Shown piece by piece: positions 48,336 to 56,779 of a DNA stretch of 64,000 bases. Location: positions 992,001-1,056,000 of the forward strand of contig CP073215.1 in the NCBI GenBank assembly GCA_020342235.1. The letters run 5' to 3'. Position numbers and translations under genes: made by a program. The notes beneath the pieces were generated by a model. That model had not been told where the DNA came from. It ran no database searches and saw nothing but the letters and a program-made list of their open reading frames with translations. The stretch's first letter is position 1, and the number at the start of each line of letters is the position of its first letter. The DNA is from Saccharomycopsis phalli. Lineage: Eukaryota > Ascomycota > Saccharomycetes > Ascoideales > Saccharomycopsidaceae.

Positions 48336-50741
48336 ATGCCACGAAAAAGAGCCACGGAACAAGACAGTGACGTTGAAATCATCGAGGGCGGCGGGTTTAT
48401 GATTGAAAAAAAGAGGAGGACGAGAGCAAAGCCGATTTCTCGGAAAAGAGCAGGCAAGTCGAGAGTGAAGATCTCTGATTCGGAGAGTGGTTCCGACCAT
48501 GACGAAGAGTATGTTCCAGAGGAGGAGGAGGAGGAGGAGGAGGAGGCGGAAGAGGAAGCCGAGGTAATTGAGATCGACTCAGTAGATGTACCGTTGGCCG
48601 ATGCCATTGAAATCGATTTGGAGGACGTGCCGTTGGCCGAGAAACCGAAACGTGCGCGCAAGACCAAACCCAAGAAGCCGCGGAAAAAGACCGACTACTT
48701 TCTCTCCATGACCAAGCGGTTGTACGACAACCATGAGGAGCTCCAGGGCACGTTTTCCGGGTTGCATGTCCTTGAGAAGATTGCGCCCGAGGAAGCACTG
48801 CATCCTGCCGGGATGACCATCAACCTCCTTCCATTCCAGTTGGAGGGGCTCAATTGGCTTGTGAAGCAGGAGCAGGGCCGATTTGGAGGCGGGATCTTGG
48901 CGGATGAGATGGGAATGGGGAAGACGATTCAGACGATTGCGTTGTTCATGCACGACGTCACCAAGCGGCCAAACTTGGTGGTGGCTCCAGCAGTGGCTAT
49001 AGTGCAGTGGAAGAGCGAGATCGAGGCACACACCAACGGACGGCTCAAGGCGTACATTTTCCATGGGTCGAACCGGACAAATGACGTGGACGAGTTGCTC
49101 GAGTACGATGTGATCTTGACGACGTACTCGATTCTCGAGTCGGTGTGGCGGAAACAGCAGTACGGGTTCAAGCGGGTGTCGGGGCTTCACAAGGAGAAGT
49201 CTGTGTTGCACTCGATTGAGTTTTACCGGGTGGTGCTTGACGAGGCACACTGTATCAAGGACCGGCAGTCAGGCACAGCCAAGTCGGTGAACAACCTCCG
49301 GTGCGTGAAGAAATGGTGCTTATCCGGCACGCCGCTCCAGAACCGCATTGGGGAGATGTACTCGTTGATCCGGTTCCTTCGGATCGAGCCGTTTTGCAAC
49401 TACTACTGCACCAAGTGCGACTGTGTCAGCATGGAGTGGAACTTCATCCACAACCGTGAGTGTGCAACGTGCGGCTGCCGGCCGATGCAACACACCAACT
49501 ACTTCAACCACTTCTTTCTCAAGAACATCATCAAGTACGGCATCACAGATGCAGACGGGAACCTCCAAGACCAGTCGCTAGCCGAAGCGGGCTACGATGT
49601 GGCCCAGGCGACGAAAATGACCAGCGACTTGGCCAAAAGAGGTGCCGAGGCGTTCAACCGCTTGCAATTGCTTCTTTCCCGGGTCATGTTGCGCCGCACC
49701 AAGGTCGAGCGTGCCGACGATCTTGGGCTTCCTCCCAAGGTGGTGGAGATCCGCTACGACTTGTTCAACCCAGAGGAAAAGGACTTGTACCACTCGCTCT
49801 ACTCGGACTCCTCGCGCCAGTTTAATGACTACGTCGAGGAAGGAGTGGTGCTCAACAATTATGCAAACATCTTCACTCTCATTACGCGGATGCGACAACT
49901 CGCAGACCATCCGGACCTAGTGTTGAAGAAAATGGGCGGCCGTGCGTCGTACGATGCAATCGTGTGCCAGCTATGCGACGACGAGGCCGAAGATGCGCTC
50001 GAAAGCAAGTGCCATCATCGGTTCTGCCGGTTGTGCATCCAGGAATATGTCGAGTCGTACGACTCCGCTGACGCGAAAAAACCGCTCGAGTGCCCCGTGT
50101 GCCACATTGGCTTGACCATCGACTTGAATGCCCCCGGTTTGGAGGTTGAAGAGACCCTCGAGAGCCGAACCAAGAGCAGCATTGTCAGCAAGATCAACAT
50201 GTCCTCCGGCAAGTGGCGCTCGTCTACAAAGATCGAGGCGTTGGTAGAGGAACTCTACAAGCTGCGCTCAGACAACTGCACCATCAAATCCATCGTCTAC
50301 TCGCAATTCACCTCGTTCTTGGACCTCATTGACTGGAGGTTGAAGCGGGCAGGGTTCAAAACCGTCAGGCTCCAGGGCCTGATGTCGCCGCAGCAGCGCG
50401 CAAACACAATCTCCTACTTTATGAACAACGTCTCCGTCGAGGTGTTTCTCGTCTCGCTAAAAGCCGGAGGTGTCGCGTTGAACTTGACCGAGGCCAGTCA
50501 GATCTTCATCATGGACCCATGGTGGAATCCGGCCGTCGAATGGCAGTGCGACCGGGTCCATAGAATCCTCCAGATGCGACCGGTGCGCATTGTCAAGTTC
50601 TGTATTGCTGACAGCATTGAGAAGAAGATCTTGGAGTTGCAGGACAAGAAGGCTGACATGGTGAATGCTACTGTTGGAGGCGACCAGAGTGCGGCCAACC
50701 GGCTTACGCCTGCTGATTTGCAGTTTTTATTTACTACGTGA
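48336..50741 (+). CDS. RAD16: nucleotide-excision-repair SNF2/RING ATPase RAD16
   Basis: 801 residues. After an acidic N-terminus, the SNF2 helicase core shows motif I DEMGMGKT, motif [10 protein letters not shown] and motif [12 protein letters not shown] Cys-rich insert (CTKCDCVS... CATCGC) is followed by [15 protein letters not shown] and a RING finger [24 protein letters not shown]...CPVC. Then come motif [18 protein letters not shown] and the C-terminus [11 protein letters not shown], the last being diagnostic for Rad16. With Rad7 and an E3 it opens chromatin for global-genome repair of UV damage. Motif VI is unusual: residues 736-746 read [11 protein letters not shown], one residue shorter and with Leu for Gly compared with WQSGDRVHRIGQ in relatives. 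CTG at 50379 stands for the Ser of the conserved QGSMSP. Confidence 0.95.
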   Translation: MPRKRATEQDSDVEIIEGGGFMIEKKRRTRAKPISRKRAGKSRVKISDSESGSDHDEEYVPEEEEEEEEEAEEEAEVIEIDSVDVPLADAIEIDLEDVPLAEKPKRARKTKPKKPRKKTDYFLSMTKRLYDNHEELQGTFSGLHVLEKIAPEEALHPAGMTINLLPFQLEGLNWLVKQEQGRFGGGILADEMGMGKTIQTIALFMHDVTKRPNLVVAPAVAIVQWKSEIEAHTNGRLKAYIFHGSNRTNDVDELLEYDVILTTYSILESVWRKQQYGFKRVSGLHKEKSVLHSIEFYRVVLDEAHCIKDRQSGTAKSVNNLRCVKKWCLSGTPLQNRIGEMYSLIRFLRIEPFCNYYCTKCDCVSMEWNFIHNRECATCGCRPMQHTNYFNHFFLKNIIKYGITDADGNLQDQSLAEAGYDVAQATKMTSDLAKRGAEAFNRLQLLLSRVMLRRTKVERADDLGLPPKVVEIRYDLFNPEEKDLYHSLYSDSSRQFNDYVEEGVVLNNYANIFTLITRMRQLADHPDLVLKKMGGRASYDAIVCQLCDDEAEDALESKCHHRFCRLCIQEYVESYDSADAKKPLECPVCHIGLTIDLNAPGLEVEETLESRTKSSIVSKINMSSGKWRSSTKIEALVEELYKLRSDNCTIKSIVYSQFTSFLDLIDWRLKRAGFKTVRLQGLMSPQQRANTISYFMNNVSVEVFLVSLKAGGVALNLTEASQIFIMDPWWNPAVEWQCDRVHRILQMRPVRIVKFCIADSIEKKILELQDKKADMVNATVGGDQSAANRLTPADLQFLFTT

Positions 50742-50868
50742 GAGCAATTGTTGGTGAATAGCTGGTGAGTAGTTGGAGGAGCATGTTGGAGGTTTATGGA
50801 CAGGGTAACTGGGCCAGTGCCTGAGGACAGGGTAATGTTATATAGTCTGGTAATGACATACAGACGGC

Positions 50869-51891
50869 ATGGATCTTGTTGATGATTTGTTGGAAAATCT
50901 TGTTGTAGAAGCCCATCCAGATGTCCAGTTTGACCTGGGAAAGTTGATGGCATTGTCCAATTTATTCCCCAAGCAATTGATCAAGGCGGTGCGATTGCTT
51001 GAATTTAGGCTTATGTATGTTGTTTTAGTAGATGCTGGCAAGGAATCTGGCAGAGTGCCAAATAATGAAATGCCACTTGCTGGAGAATTACTCAGTGGCG
51101 AGTCAGTAAGTGGAGAGCCAATTACTGGAAAACCAATTACTGGAAAACCAATTACTGGAAAACCAATCAATGGACAACCAATCAGTGAACAACCAATCAG
51201 TGAACAACCAATCAGTGGACAACCAATCAGTAAACAACCAATCAGTGAACAACCAATCAGTGAACAACCAATCAGTGAACAACCAATCAGTGGACAACCA
51301 ATCAGTTCAAGAATCTTCAACGGGGAATTCAAACCCTGCCCAATAAAAAACTTCCCGCAAATCCTCTCACCTGGCACAAGAATCCTCTTCAAGGATATGG
51401 ACTACCAGCAGCGGGACAACGACTCCGACGAGGAGTTTATCGAGGCGTACGAGGGCCAGAAAAAGGTCTATGACCGGTGGGAAAACGTGATCCGGTACCA
51501 GGACAGTCCGAGCCATTGGTGGAACGTCAATGTGGAGGCGGAATATGGCCGGGCCATCTCTGGGATAGAATCCAGCAAGGATTTTCGGGCATATGAGCGA
51601 CGCAGAGAGACGCGTGTGAAGAACTGTGTGGAATATGATTCAGTGAGATGTGACTACTACCATTGGATGTGCTGGTGTGGGTACTTTCAGGCGCAATTAT
51701 ACCGCACCAAGGCGGAGTATCCGAGGACGGAGTTCCGCCAGCAGCTTGGGACCTTTGGTGTGCCCGTCTGCTCGCACCTCCTTGCGATTGCCATTGTTGA
51801 GCGAAACTTTTCCAAACTTGTGTCTGGCCATGGGCTAGTGCAAAGTGTGGAGGTGGACCCGTGGAGCTGGTGCTTGCTAAACATGGAGTGA
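50869..51891 (+). CDS. SHU2: SHU2/SWS1 SWIM-domain recombination factor with repeat insertion
   Basis: 340 residues. The N-terminal LFPKQLIKAVRLLEFRLMYV aligns with Shu2 FPRELFIRAISLLES. The SWIM zinc motif reads HWMCWCGYF (Cys268, Cys270) and VCSHLLAIAIV (Cys301, His303), and the end VDPWSWCLLN corresponds to the Shu2 C-terminus. Shu2 is part of the Shu complex, which helps Rad51 filaments during error-free lesion bypass. Between the N-terminal block and the SWIM region residues 83-147 are about 13 pentapeptide repeats (PITGK, then PISEQ/PISGQ), making the protein about 115 residues longer than yeast Shu2 (223). Follows RAD16 on the same strand after 127 bp. Confidence 0.85.
   Translation: MDLVDDLLENLVVEAHPDVQFDLGKLMALSNLFPKQLIKAVRLLEFRLMYVVLVDAGKESGRVPNNEMPLAGELLSGESVSGEPITGKPITGKPITGKPINGQPISEQPISEQPISGQPISKQPISEQPISEQPISEQPISGQPISSRIFNGEFKPCPIKNFPQILSPGTRILFKDMDYQQRDNDSDEEFIEAYEGQKKVYDRWENVIRYQDSPSHWWNVNVEAEYGRAISGIESSKDFRAYERRRETRVKNCVEYDSVRCDYYHWMCWCGYFQAQLYRTKAEYPRTEFRQQLGTFGVPVCSHLLAIAIVERNFSKLVSGHGLVQSVEVDPWSWCLLNME
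51115..51309 (+). repeat. in-frame 15-bp minisatellite (PISEQ units)
   Basis: About 13 head-to-tail 15-bp units of the form CCAATCAGTGAACAA, with an earlier sub-family CCAATTACTGGAAAA. It sits between the two conserved parts of SHU2. The nearly identical units imply recent expansion. Confidence 0.95.
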
Positions 51892-52121
51892 TATCGGAGC
51901 AACATGCTTAGCAACCCGGTAGTCTTTCAAACTCCGAGCTGCTACCCCCCCACTGTGCATGAGGGCGCGTCTCGGTCAGGGCCTGTAGAGAAAAATTACG
52001 CTTGTCGCTAGAGGCCAGCAACGATACATGGGCTGCTGGCTGCTGCAAGCGCATGCTGATCCTCCGCTTTCTAGCGGGTGTTGGTCGCCTACAAATCCGG
52101 GGTGGGTGACTTTTTTCCGGT

Positions 52122-52129
52122 TATAAATA
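52122..52129 (+). promoter_or_regulatory. TATAAATA box unusually close to GUT1 ATG
   Basis: TATAAATA only 7 bp before ATG 52137 and 25 bp before the in-frame ATG 52155. Yeast TATA boxes normally lie 40-120 bp upstream of the transcript start, so it is either non-functional here or used for a transcript starting inside the gene. Confidence 0.4.
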
Positions 52130-52136
52130 GCAGGCC

Positions 52137-54023
52137 ATGTCTACGTTTTATGTAATGTCTATTCCCTTGATTGCCACGATAGACGTGGGCACTACGTCCA
52201 CAAGAGCGATCTTGTTTACGCGAGACGGACAGGAGTTTGCCAAGCACCAAATCGAGTACCGGACCAGTGCGAACTCGACAGCCCTTGATAAAAACGCCCC
52301 GGTGTTCTCGGAGGAAGGTATAGCGATCACGGAGACGGAGCATTTGCAGTTTGAAACCTCGGTCGACAACCCGATCACACTAGTGTTCCCGCAGCCGGGC
52401 TGGGTGGAGTGCAATCCCGTGAATATCCTCGGGAACTGTCTCATTTGCCTTGCGTCGTGCTTGGTGAAGCTCGGGCAGGTGAACAAGGAGCATGCGGCGA
52501 GCGACAAGCCGTTGTACGAGATCAAGTCGATTGGCATTGCCAACATGCGGGAGACTGCGATCTTGTGGTCCAAGAAGACCGGATTGCCGTTGTACCACGG
52601 CATTGTGTGGAACGACACCCGGACCAGTGGCATTGTGGATGACGTGGTGAAGTCGCACTCGGTGGTGGAGTTGGAGGACGCGCGGCAGCGGTCAGGGGTG
52701 CCGCCGGCGACGTATTTTTCTGCGTCGAAGATCAAGTGGTTGGTGGAAAACGTGCCTGAGATTCGGGAGTTGTACGAGAACCCGTGCAACGACGACGGGA
52801 TCATGTTTGGGACCGTCGACACGTGGTTGGTGTACCACTTGACCAAGGAAAAGTCGTACGTCACCGACGTGACAAACGCGTCGCGGACGTCGCTCATGAA
52901 CTTGGCCAACAAGGAGTATGATTCGACGCTCTTTGACTTTTGGGGCATCGACCGGAGCCGCATCGAGTTCCCTGAGATCAAGTCCTCGTCGCAGTTTTTC
53001 GGCTCGTTCAAGATCCCCAACCTCAAGTCGTTCAACTTCAATACCCGGCTCACCGAGTTGGCCTTTGCCGACTTGAAGAGCTACCTCAAGGGTGTGCCGA
53101 TTACAGGCATCTTGGGCGACCAATCGTCGTCCATGGTCGGCCAGTTGATGCTCAAAGCCGGCACCGCCAAATGCACCTACGGCACAGGAGCATTTTTGTT
53201 GTACAACACCGGCAGCAAGAAGATGATCTCGTCCCATGGAACCTTGACCACGTTTGCGTACTGGTTCCCTTATTTAAAAGAGTTTGAGGAAGGCGAGGCG
53301 TGTTACGCCTTGGAAGGAAGCATTGCCGTTGCCGGCTCCATTGTCAGCTACCTCAGAGACAACCTCAAGTTCATTGAAAAGGCCGGCGACGTCGGGCCGC
53401 TTGCTACCCAGGTGGACGACTCGTCGGGCGTGGTGTTTGTGCCGGCATTTTCCGGGTTGTACTCGCCGTACTGGATCAACACCAGAGGTAACATCTTTGG
53501 ACTCACCCAGTACACCACAAGTTCCCACATTGCCCGGGCCGCAATCGAGGGAGTTTGTTTCCAGGTTAAAGCGATTTTGCAGGCAATGGCCGAGGACGCG
53601 GTTGAGGACAGCGACCTGAAGATGAAGCAGTTGCTGCTCGAAGACGTGCCGTTCACCATCAGTCTGTCCGAGAAGGAGACCGACTTGCCCTTGAGCCTTC
53701 TTTCTGTGGATGGAGGCATGTCCAACTCCAGCGAGGTCATGCAGATCCAGAGCAACATTCTTGGGCCCCAGGTGAACATCCAGCGGGCAGTTTCTGCGGA
53801 ATGTACTGCCTTGGGTGCGGCCATTGCCGCAGGGTTTGGCTTTGAGGACGAGGAGGAGCGTTTGTGGAGGAATTTCGACGAGTTGAGCTCGTGTATTGCT
53901 GCGGGGAACAGCGGCGAGACCTCGCTGGTGTACACGTGCAACGAGCCGGAGCAGAAGCGGATGGATAAATGGAAGTTGTGGTCCAAGGCCGTGGAGAGAT
54001 CCAAGGGCTGGTTGGACGATTGA
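52137..54023 (+). CDS. GUT1: glycerol kinase GUT1
   Basis: 628 residues from ATG 52137 (622 from ATG 52155). FGGY-kinase features: PLIATIDVGTTSTRAILF (phosphate-1 loop), PGWVECNP, IANMRETAILW, GIVWNDTRT, MFGTVDTWLVYHL, VTNASRTSLMNL, GILGDQSSSMVGQ, CTYGTGAFLLYNTG, VFVPAFSGLYSPYW and the adenosine motif VDGGMSNSSEVMQIQ. It phosphorylates glycerol to glycerol-3-phosphate for respiratory growth on glycerol. The second ATG gives MSIPLIATID and may be the true start, since nothing before it is conserved. Ends RSKGWLDD as in yeast Gut1. Confidence 0.96.
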   Translation: MSTFYVMSIPLIATIDVGTTSTRAILFTRDGQEFAKHQIEYRTSANSTALDKNAPVFSEEGIAITETEHLQFETSVDNPITLVFPQPGWVECNPVNILGNCLICLASCLVKLGQVNKEHAASDKPLYEIKSIGIANMRETAILWSKKTGLPLYHGIVWNDTRTSGIVDDVVKSHSVVELEDARQRSGVPPATYFSASKIKWLVENVPEIRELYENPCNDDGIMFGTVDTWLVYHLTKEKSYVTDVTNASRTSLMNLANKEYDSTLFDFWGIDRSRIEFPEIKSSSQFFGSFKIPNLKSFNFNTRLTELAFADLKSYLKGVPITGILGDQSSSMVGQLMLKAGTAKCTYGTGAFLLYNTGSKKMISSHGTLTTFAYWFPYLKEFEEGEACYALEGSIAVAGSIVSYLRDNLKFIEKAGDVGPLATQVDDSSGVVFVPAFSGLYSPYWINTRGNIFGLTQYTTSSHIARAAIEGVCFQVKAILQAMAEDAVEDSDLKMKQLLLEDVPFTISLSEKETDLPLSLLSVDGGMSNSSEVMQIQSNILGPQVNIQRAVSAECTALGAAIAAGFGFEDEEERLWRNFDELSSCIAAGNSGETSLVYTCNEPEQKRMDKWKLWSKAVERSKGWLDD

Positions 54024-54794
54024 TTATATTAGTATTACGAGTTATGCAAGATAATATAGACTGTTTGTAGGGAGTGTAGGAGAGTGGTGTGTTTGGGATT
54101 AGGTTGGTATAGTGACTTGTATTGGATAGTTGTCAATGTGTGTCTTGATAGCGACACCTTATAGCGACACGTTGATGCCAATACCTTGTCAATACTTGTC
54201 AATACCTTGTCAATACTTGTCAATACCTTTTCAATACTTATCAATACCTTGTCAATACTTATCAATACCTTTTCAATACTTATCAATATCTTGTCAATAC
54301 TTATCAATACCTTCTCAACACATTATCAATACCTTCTCAACACATTATCACATTGTCACATTATCACATTATCAACACCTTATCAACATCTTATACCGAC
54401 ACCTTACACCAACATCTTTTGGAATTGCCAACACCTCCTCACCACCTCCTCCTCACCACCTCCTCCTCACCACCTCCTCCTCAACATTATATCCATTCTA
54501 CCTCAGCCAACCCCAACCGTACCTGTCTCACCTGACTGCACCTTCACTTGATCACCCAACTCCACTCTCCTTCCATACTGCCACCAGCTCAAATACAAAC
54601 CCCATTTACACCATTTATTCCCATACAATACCACCACCACTCAAACCCATCCACCACTCAAACTCCTTGTGTATATCAAGCACCCTCTAGTATGTCGTGT
54701 ATATGCATGGTGGCCGGTAGACGGGGATTTGACCAGCAAATTGTCCACCCAATATAAGACCACCGGGCATTGACCTTTTTTCGGCACCGACAGA
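54024..54794. other. intergenic region with two low-complexity arrays
   Basis: Left half holds a degenerate 21-23 bp array (54184-54345). The right half holds CACCTCCTC repeats (54428-54485) and pyrimidine-rich DNA upstream of the next gene. Frames here are repeat translations. Confidence 0.55.
54184..54345. repeat. degenerate 21-23 bp array
   Basis: TTGTCAATACTTGTCAATAC and TTTTCAATACTTATCAATAC units alternate, about seven copies, followed by CTCAACACATTATCAATAC variants. Confidence 0.85.
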
Positions 54795-55805
54795 ATGAAA
54801 TCAAACGACAACCCTCTCATACCCGTGAAATCCCCCGGAGTGAGTCTTCCGCCAATCACCAATAAATTGAACCACGTCGACCAGTTGTCGCCCGAGCGGA
54901 ACTTTGATTTCGACCACAGCTTGAACTCCACCCCGCTCTCCCACAAGGAAAACCTCATCCCTATAAAGCACTACGGCGAGAGTGTGTCCACGCCGTCGAA
55001 AATCCAGCTGCTGACCGTCAGTCTCGAGGGCTCGCCCATCCCCGATTTGACTCCTCCCCGGTCCAACATGTATGACTTTGACACTCCCAAGACAGTGAGA
55101 AAAAGCATATCCACGCCGGGACTCAACCGGTCGGGCTCGCGGCGCAAGATATCCTTGCCCAGCGTGACGCGGAAAAAGAGCTTTATCAACAAGCAGTTCA
55201 AGCCGCCTTTGAGAGGCGCAAGTCCGCGGCGAATCAGCTCAATGAGCAATCCATTGGCACAGGAGATTCTGGAGTTGAAAAAGACCCAGAGCTTGCTCGT
55301 GAGCCACAACTCGTTGAAACACAGGGACAGTCTTTGTAAGAACACCGAGTTGGTTGCCAAGTGGGCCCAGATCCTCAAACGGCTCTCTGAGATTGTGCTA
55401 GCTCGGTACCGGGAGAAGATCTTGAGCCAGCACGAGAATTTCAAAAAGTACAAGTTGAGCCGGTTTGAAAAGTCGACAAATAACCTCCGGTGGCAGATGA
55501 TCAAGGTGTTGGACGAAAAGTTCAACGATATGGCAGACACTGAGGAATATGCCAAGTTGTCTGAGTATGAAAAGAAGCAGCTCGAGGACGAGTACAATGT
55601 GTCACGAAAGCAGGCAATTGCCGAGTTTAACAGAATGCTGGATGAGATGTTTAGGCAGACATTCAAGCAGGATATCCTCCTGCAAGGGCAGGACTTGCAG
55701 GGTCATATAAATAGCGAGGAGGATGTATTGGACGAGTATGAAATGGTTGATTTGTATAATGACTTGAAGCTCGATTATCGGTTGTATGAGACACATGCAG
55801 AGTGA
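54795..55805 (+). CDS. CDK-site-rich protein with helical C-terminus, unknown function
   Basis: 336 residues. The N-terminal half is disordered and packed with proline-directed sites (KSPG, LSPE, STPL, STPSK, GSPI, TPPR, DTPK, STPG, ASPR), some of full CDK form. The C-terminal half (about 175-300) is a charged helical domain starting LVAKWAQILKRLSEIVLARYREKI and ending around EFNRMLDEMFRQTF, then an acidic tail. I recognise no family. The pattern suggests a cell-cycle-regulated chromosome or spindle factor, but that is inference only. ATG 54795 is the first in frame and the conserved-looking helical part argues for a genuine gene. Confidence 0.65.
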   Translation: MKSNDNPLIPVKSPGVSLPPITNKLNHVDQLSPERNFDFDHSLNSTPLSHKENLIPIKHYGESVSTPSKIQLLTVSLEGSPIPDLTPPRSNMYDFDTPKTVRKSISTPGLNRSGSRRKISLPSVTRKKSFINKQFKPPLRGASPRRISSMSNPLAQEILELKKTQSLLVSHNSLKHRDSLCKNTELVAKWAQILKRLSEIVLARYREKILSQHENFKKYKLSRFEKSTNNLRWQMIKVLDEKFNDMADTEEYAKLSEYEKKQLEDEYNVSRKQAIAEFNRMLDEMFRQTFKQDILLQGQDLQGHINSEEDVLDEYEMVDLYNDLKLDYRLYETHAE

Positions 55806-56779
55806 TGGATGTCATGGCATTGTAGTCGATCCCAATATGGTGCTGGATTGGTCAGTTTGTATCATATATGTTGAATTCATATTCGTCTATACGACACTAT
55901 TAGGTTGGTATTTACATACTATTTACATACTATTTACATTATTATTTTGCAGGCAATCCTCAGTTTAGCATCACAACTACTCGGTGGATAAGCCTCACAG
56001 ACGACTCGTTGTTCAAACTATTTGGCAATGACCCAAAGTGCAAAAGATGTAAGATTCACTCCCTTCATAATACTTGACTTCCGATGCCCAGCCCTCTTGG
56101 AAGGTCGAATTCCATCACGCATTGATGAAATACTAGATTCCACACATGGAATACACAACACGTGGAAAGTGTTTGCCCATCAGTTTATCAACAATACAAC
56201 TGCTCAAATGAAGTTTAATCCCAGGCAACTATTCGGAGTTGACGTGGGTTTTCAGCAATGCTGCCTTGGGATTTTCTTTAGCACTGCTGCTCAGGATGTT
56301 CCTGAGTGAAGATATATTTGTCAAATAACCGTAATGCCGGAGTTAATATATGGCTAAATACAAAAATAAATATTACTATTACATTACTATATTACATTGC
56401 TATTTTGCATCACTATCTTGCATCACTATTTTGCATCACTATCTTGCATCACTATCTTGCATACTATCTTACATACTATTCTTTCTACTCCCCTCATACC
56501 AGTCTCCTTTTACCTCATTCATTCTCCTTCTACCTCATCATTCTCCTTCTACCTCATCATTCTCCTTCTACCTCATCATTCTCCTTCTACCTCATCATTC
56601 TCCTTCTACCTCATCATTCTCCTTCTACTCTCCTCCTACCCATTCCCCTCTACTCTCCTTACATCCCCTTGCACAATATCTTTCTACTCGAATACTCACA
56701 TCAATATTCACCTCGTATATATTCACCTCGTACATATTCACCACACATATTCACCACGTACATATCCACTCCTGTCATC
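55806..56779. other. intergenic region with pyrimidine-rich arrays
   Basis: Contains an open stretch 55956-56078 (NPQFSITTTRW... reading) without a start, a 95-codon frame ending 56309, and repeat arrays from 56390 to 56640. No gene supported. Confidence 0.45.
56395..56640. repeat. two pyrimidine-rich arrays (13-bp and 19-bp units)
   Basis: About six imperfect TTGCATCACTATC/T units (56397-56465), then six copies of CCTCATCATTCTCCTTCTA (about 56510-56625). It lies downstream of the alcohol dehydrogenase stop. Confidence 0.9.

Noticed and set aside
55850-56080. Possible spliced small gene joining 55838-55900 to a frame reading NPQFSITTTRW
   Set aside because: The would-be intron lacks the GTAAGT donor and TACTAAC-type branch site used by both clear introns here; the frame ends soon after and matches nothing known.
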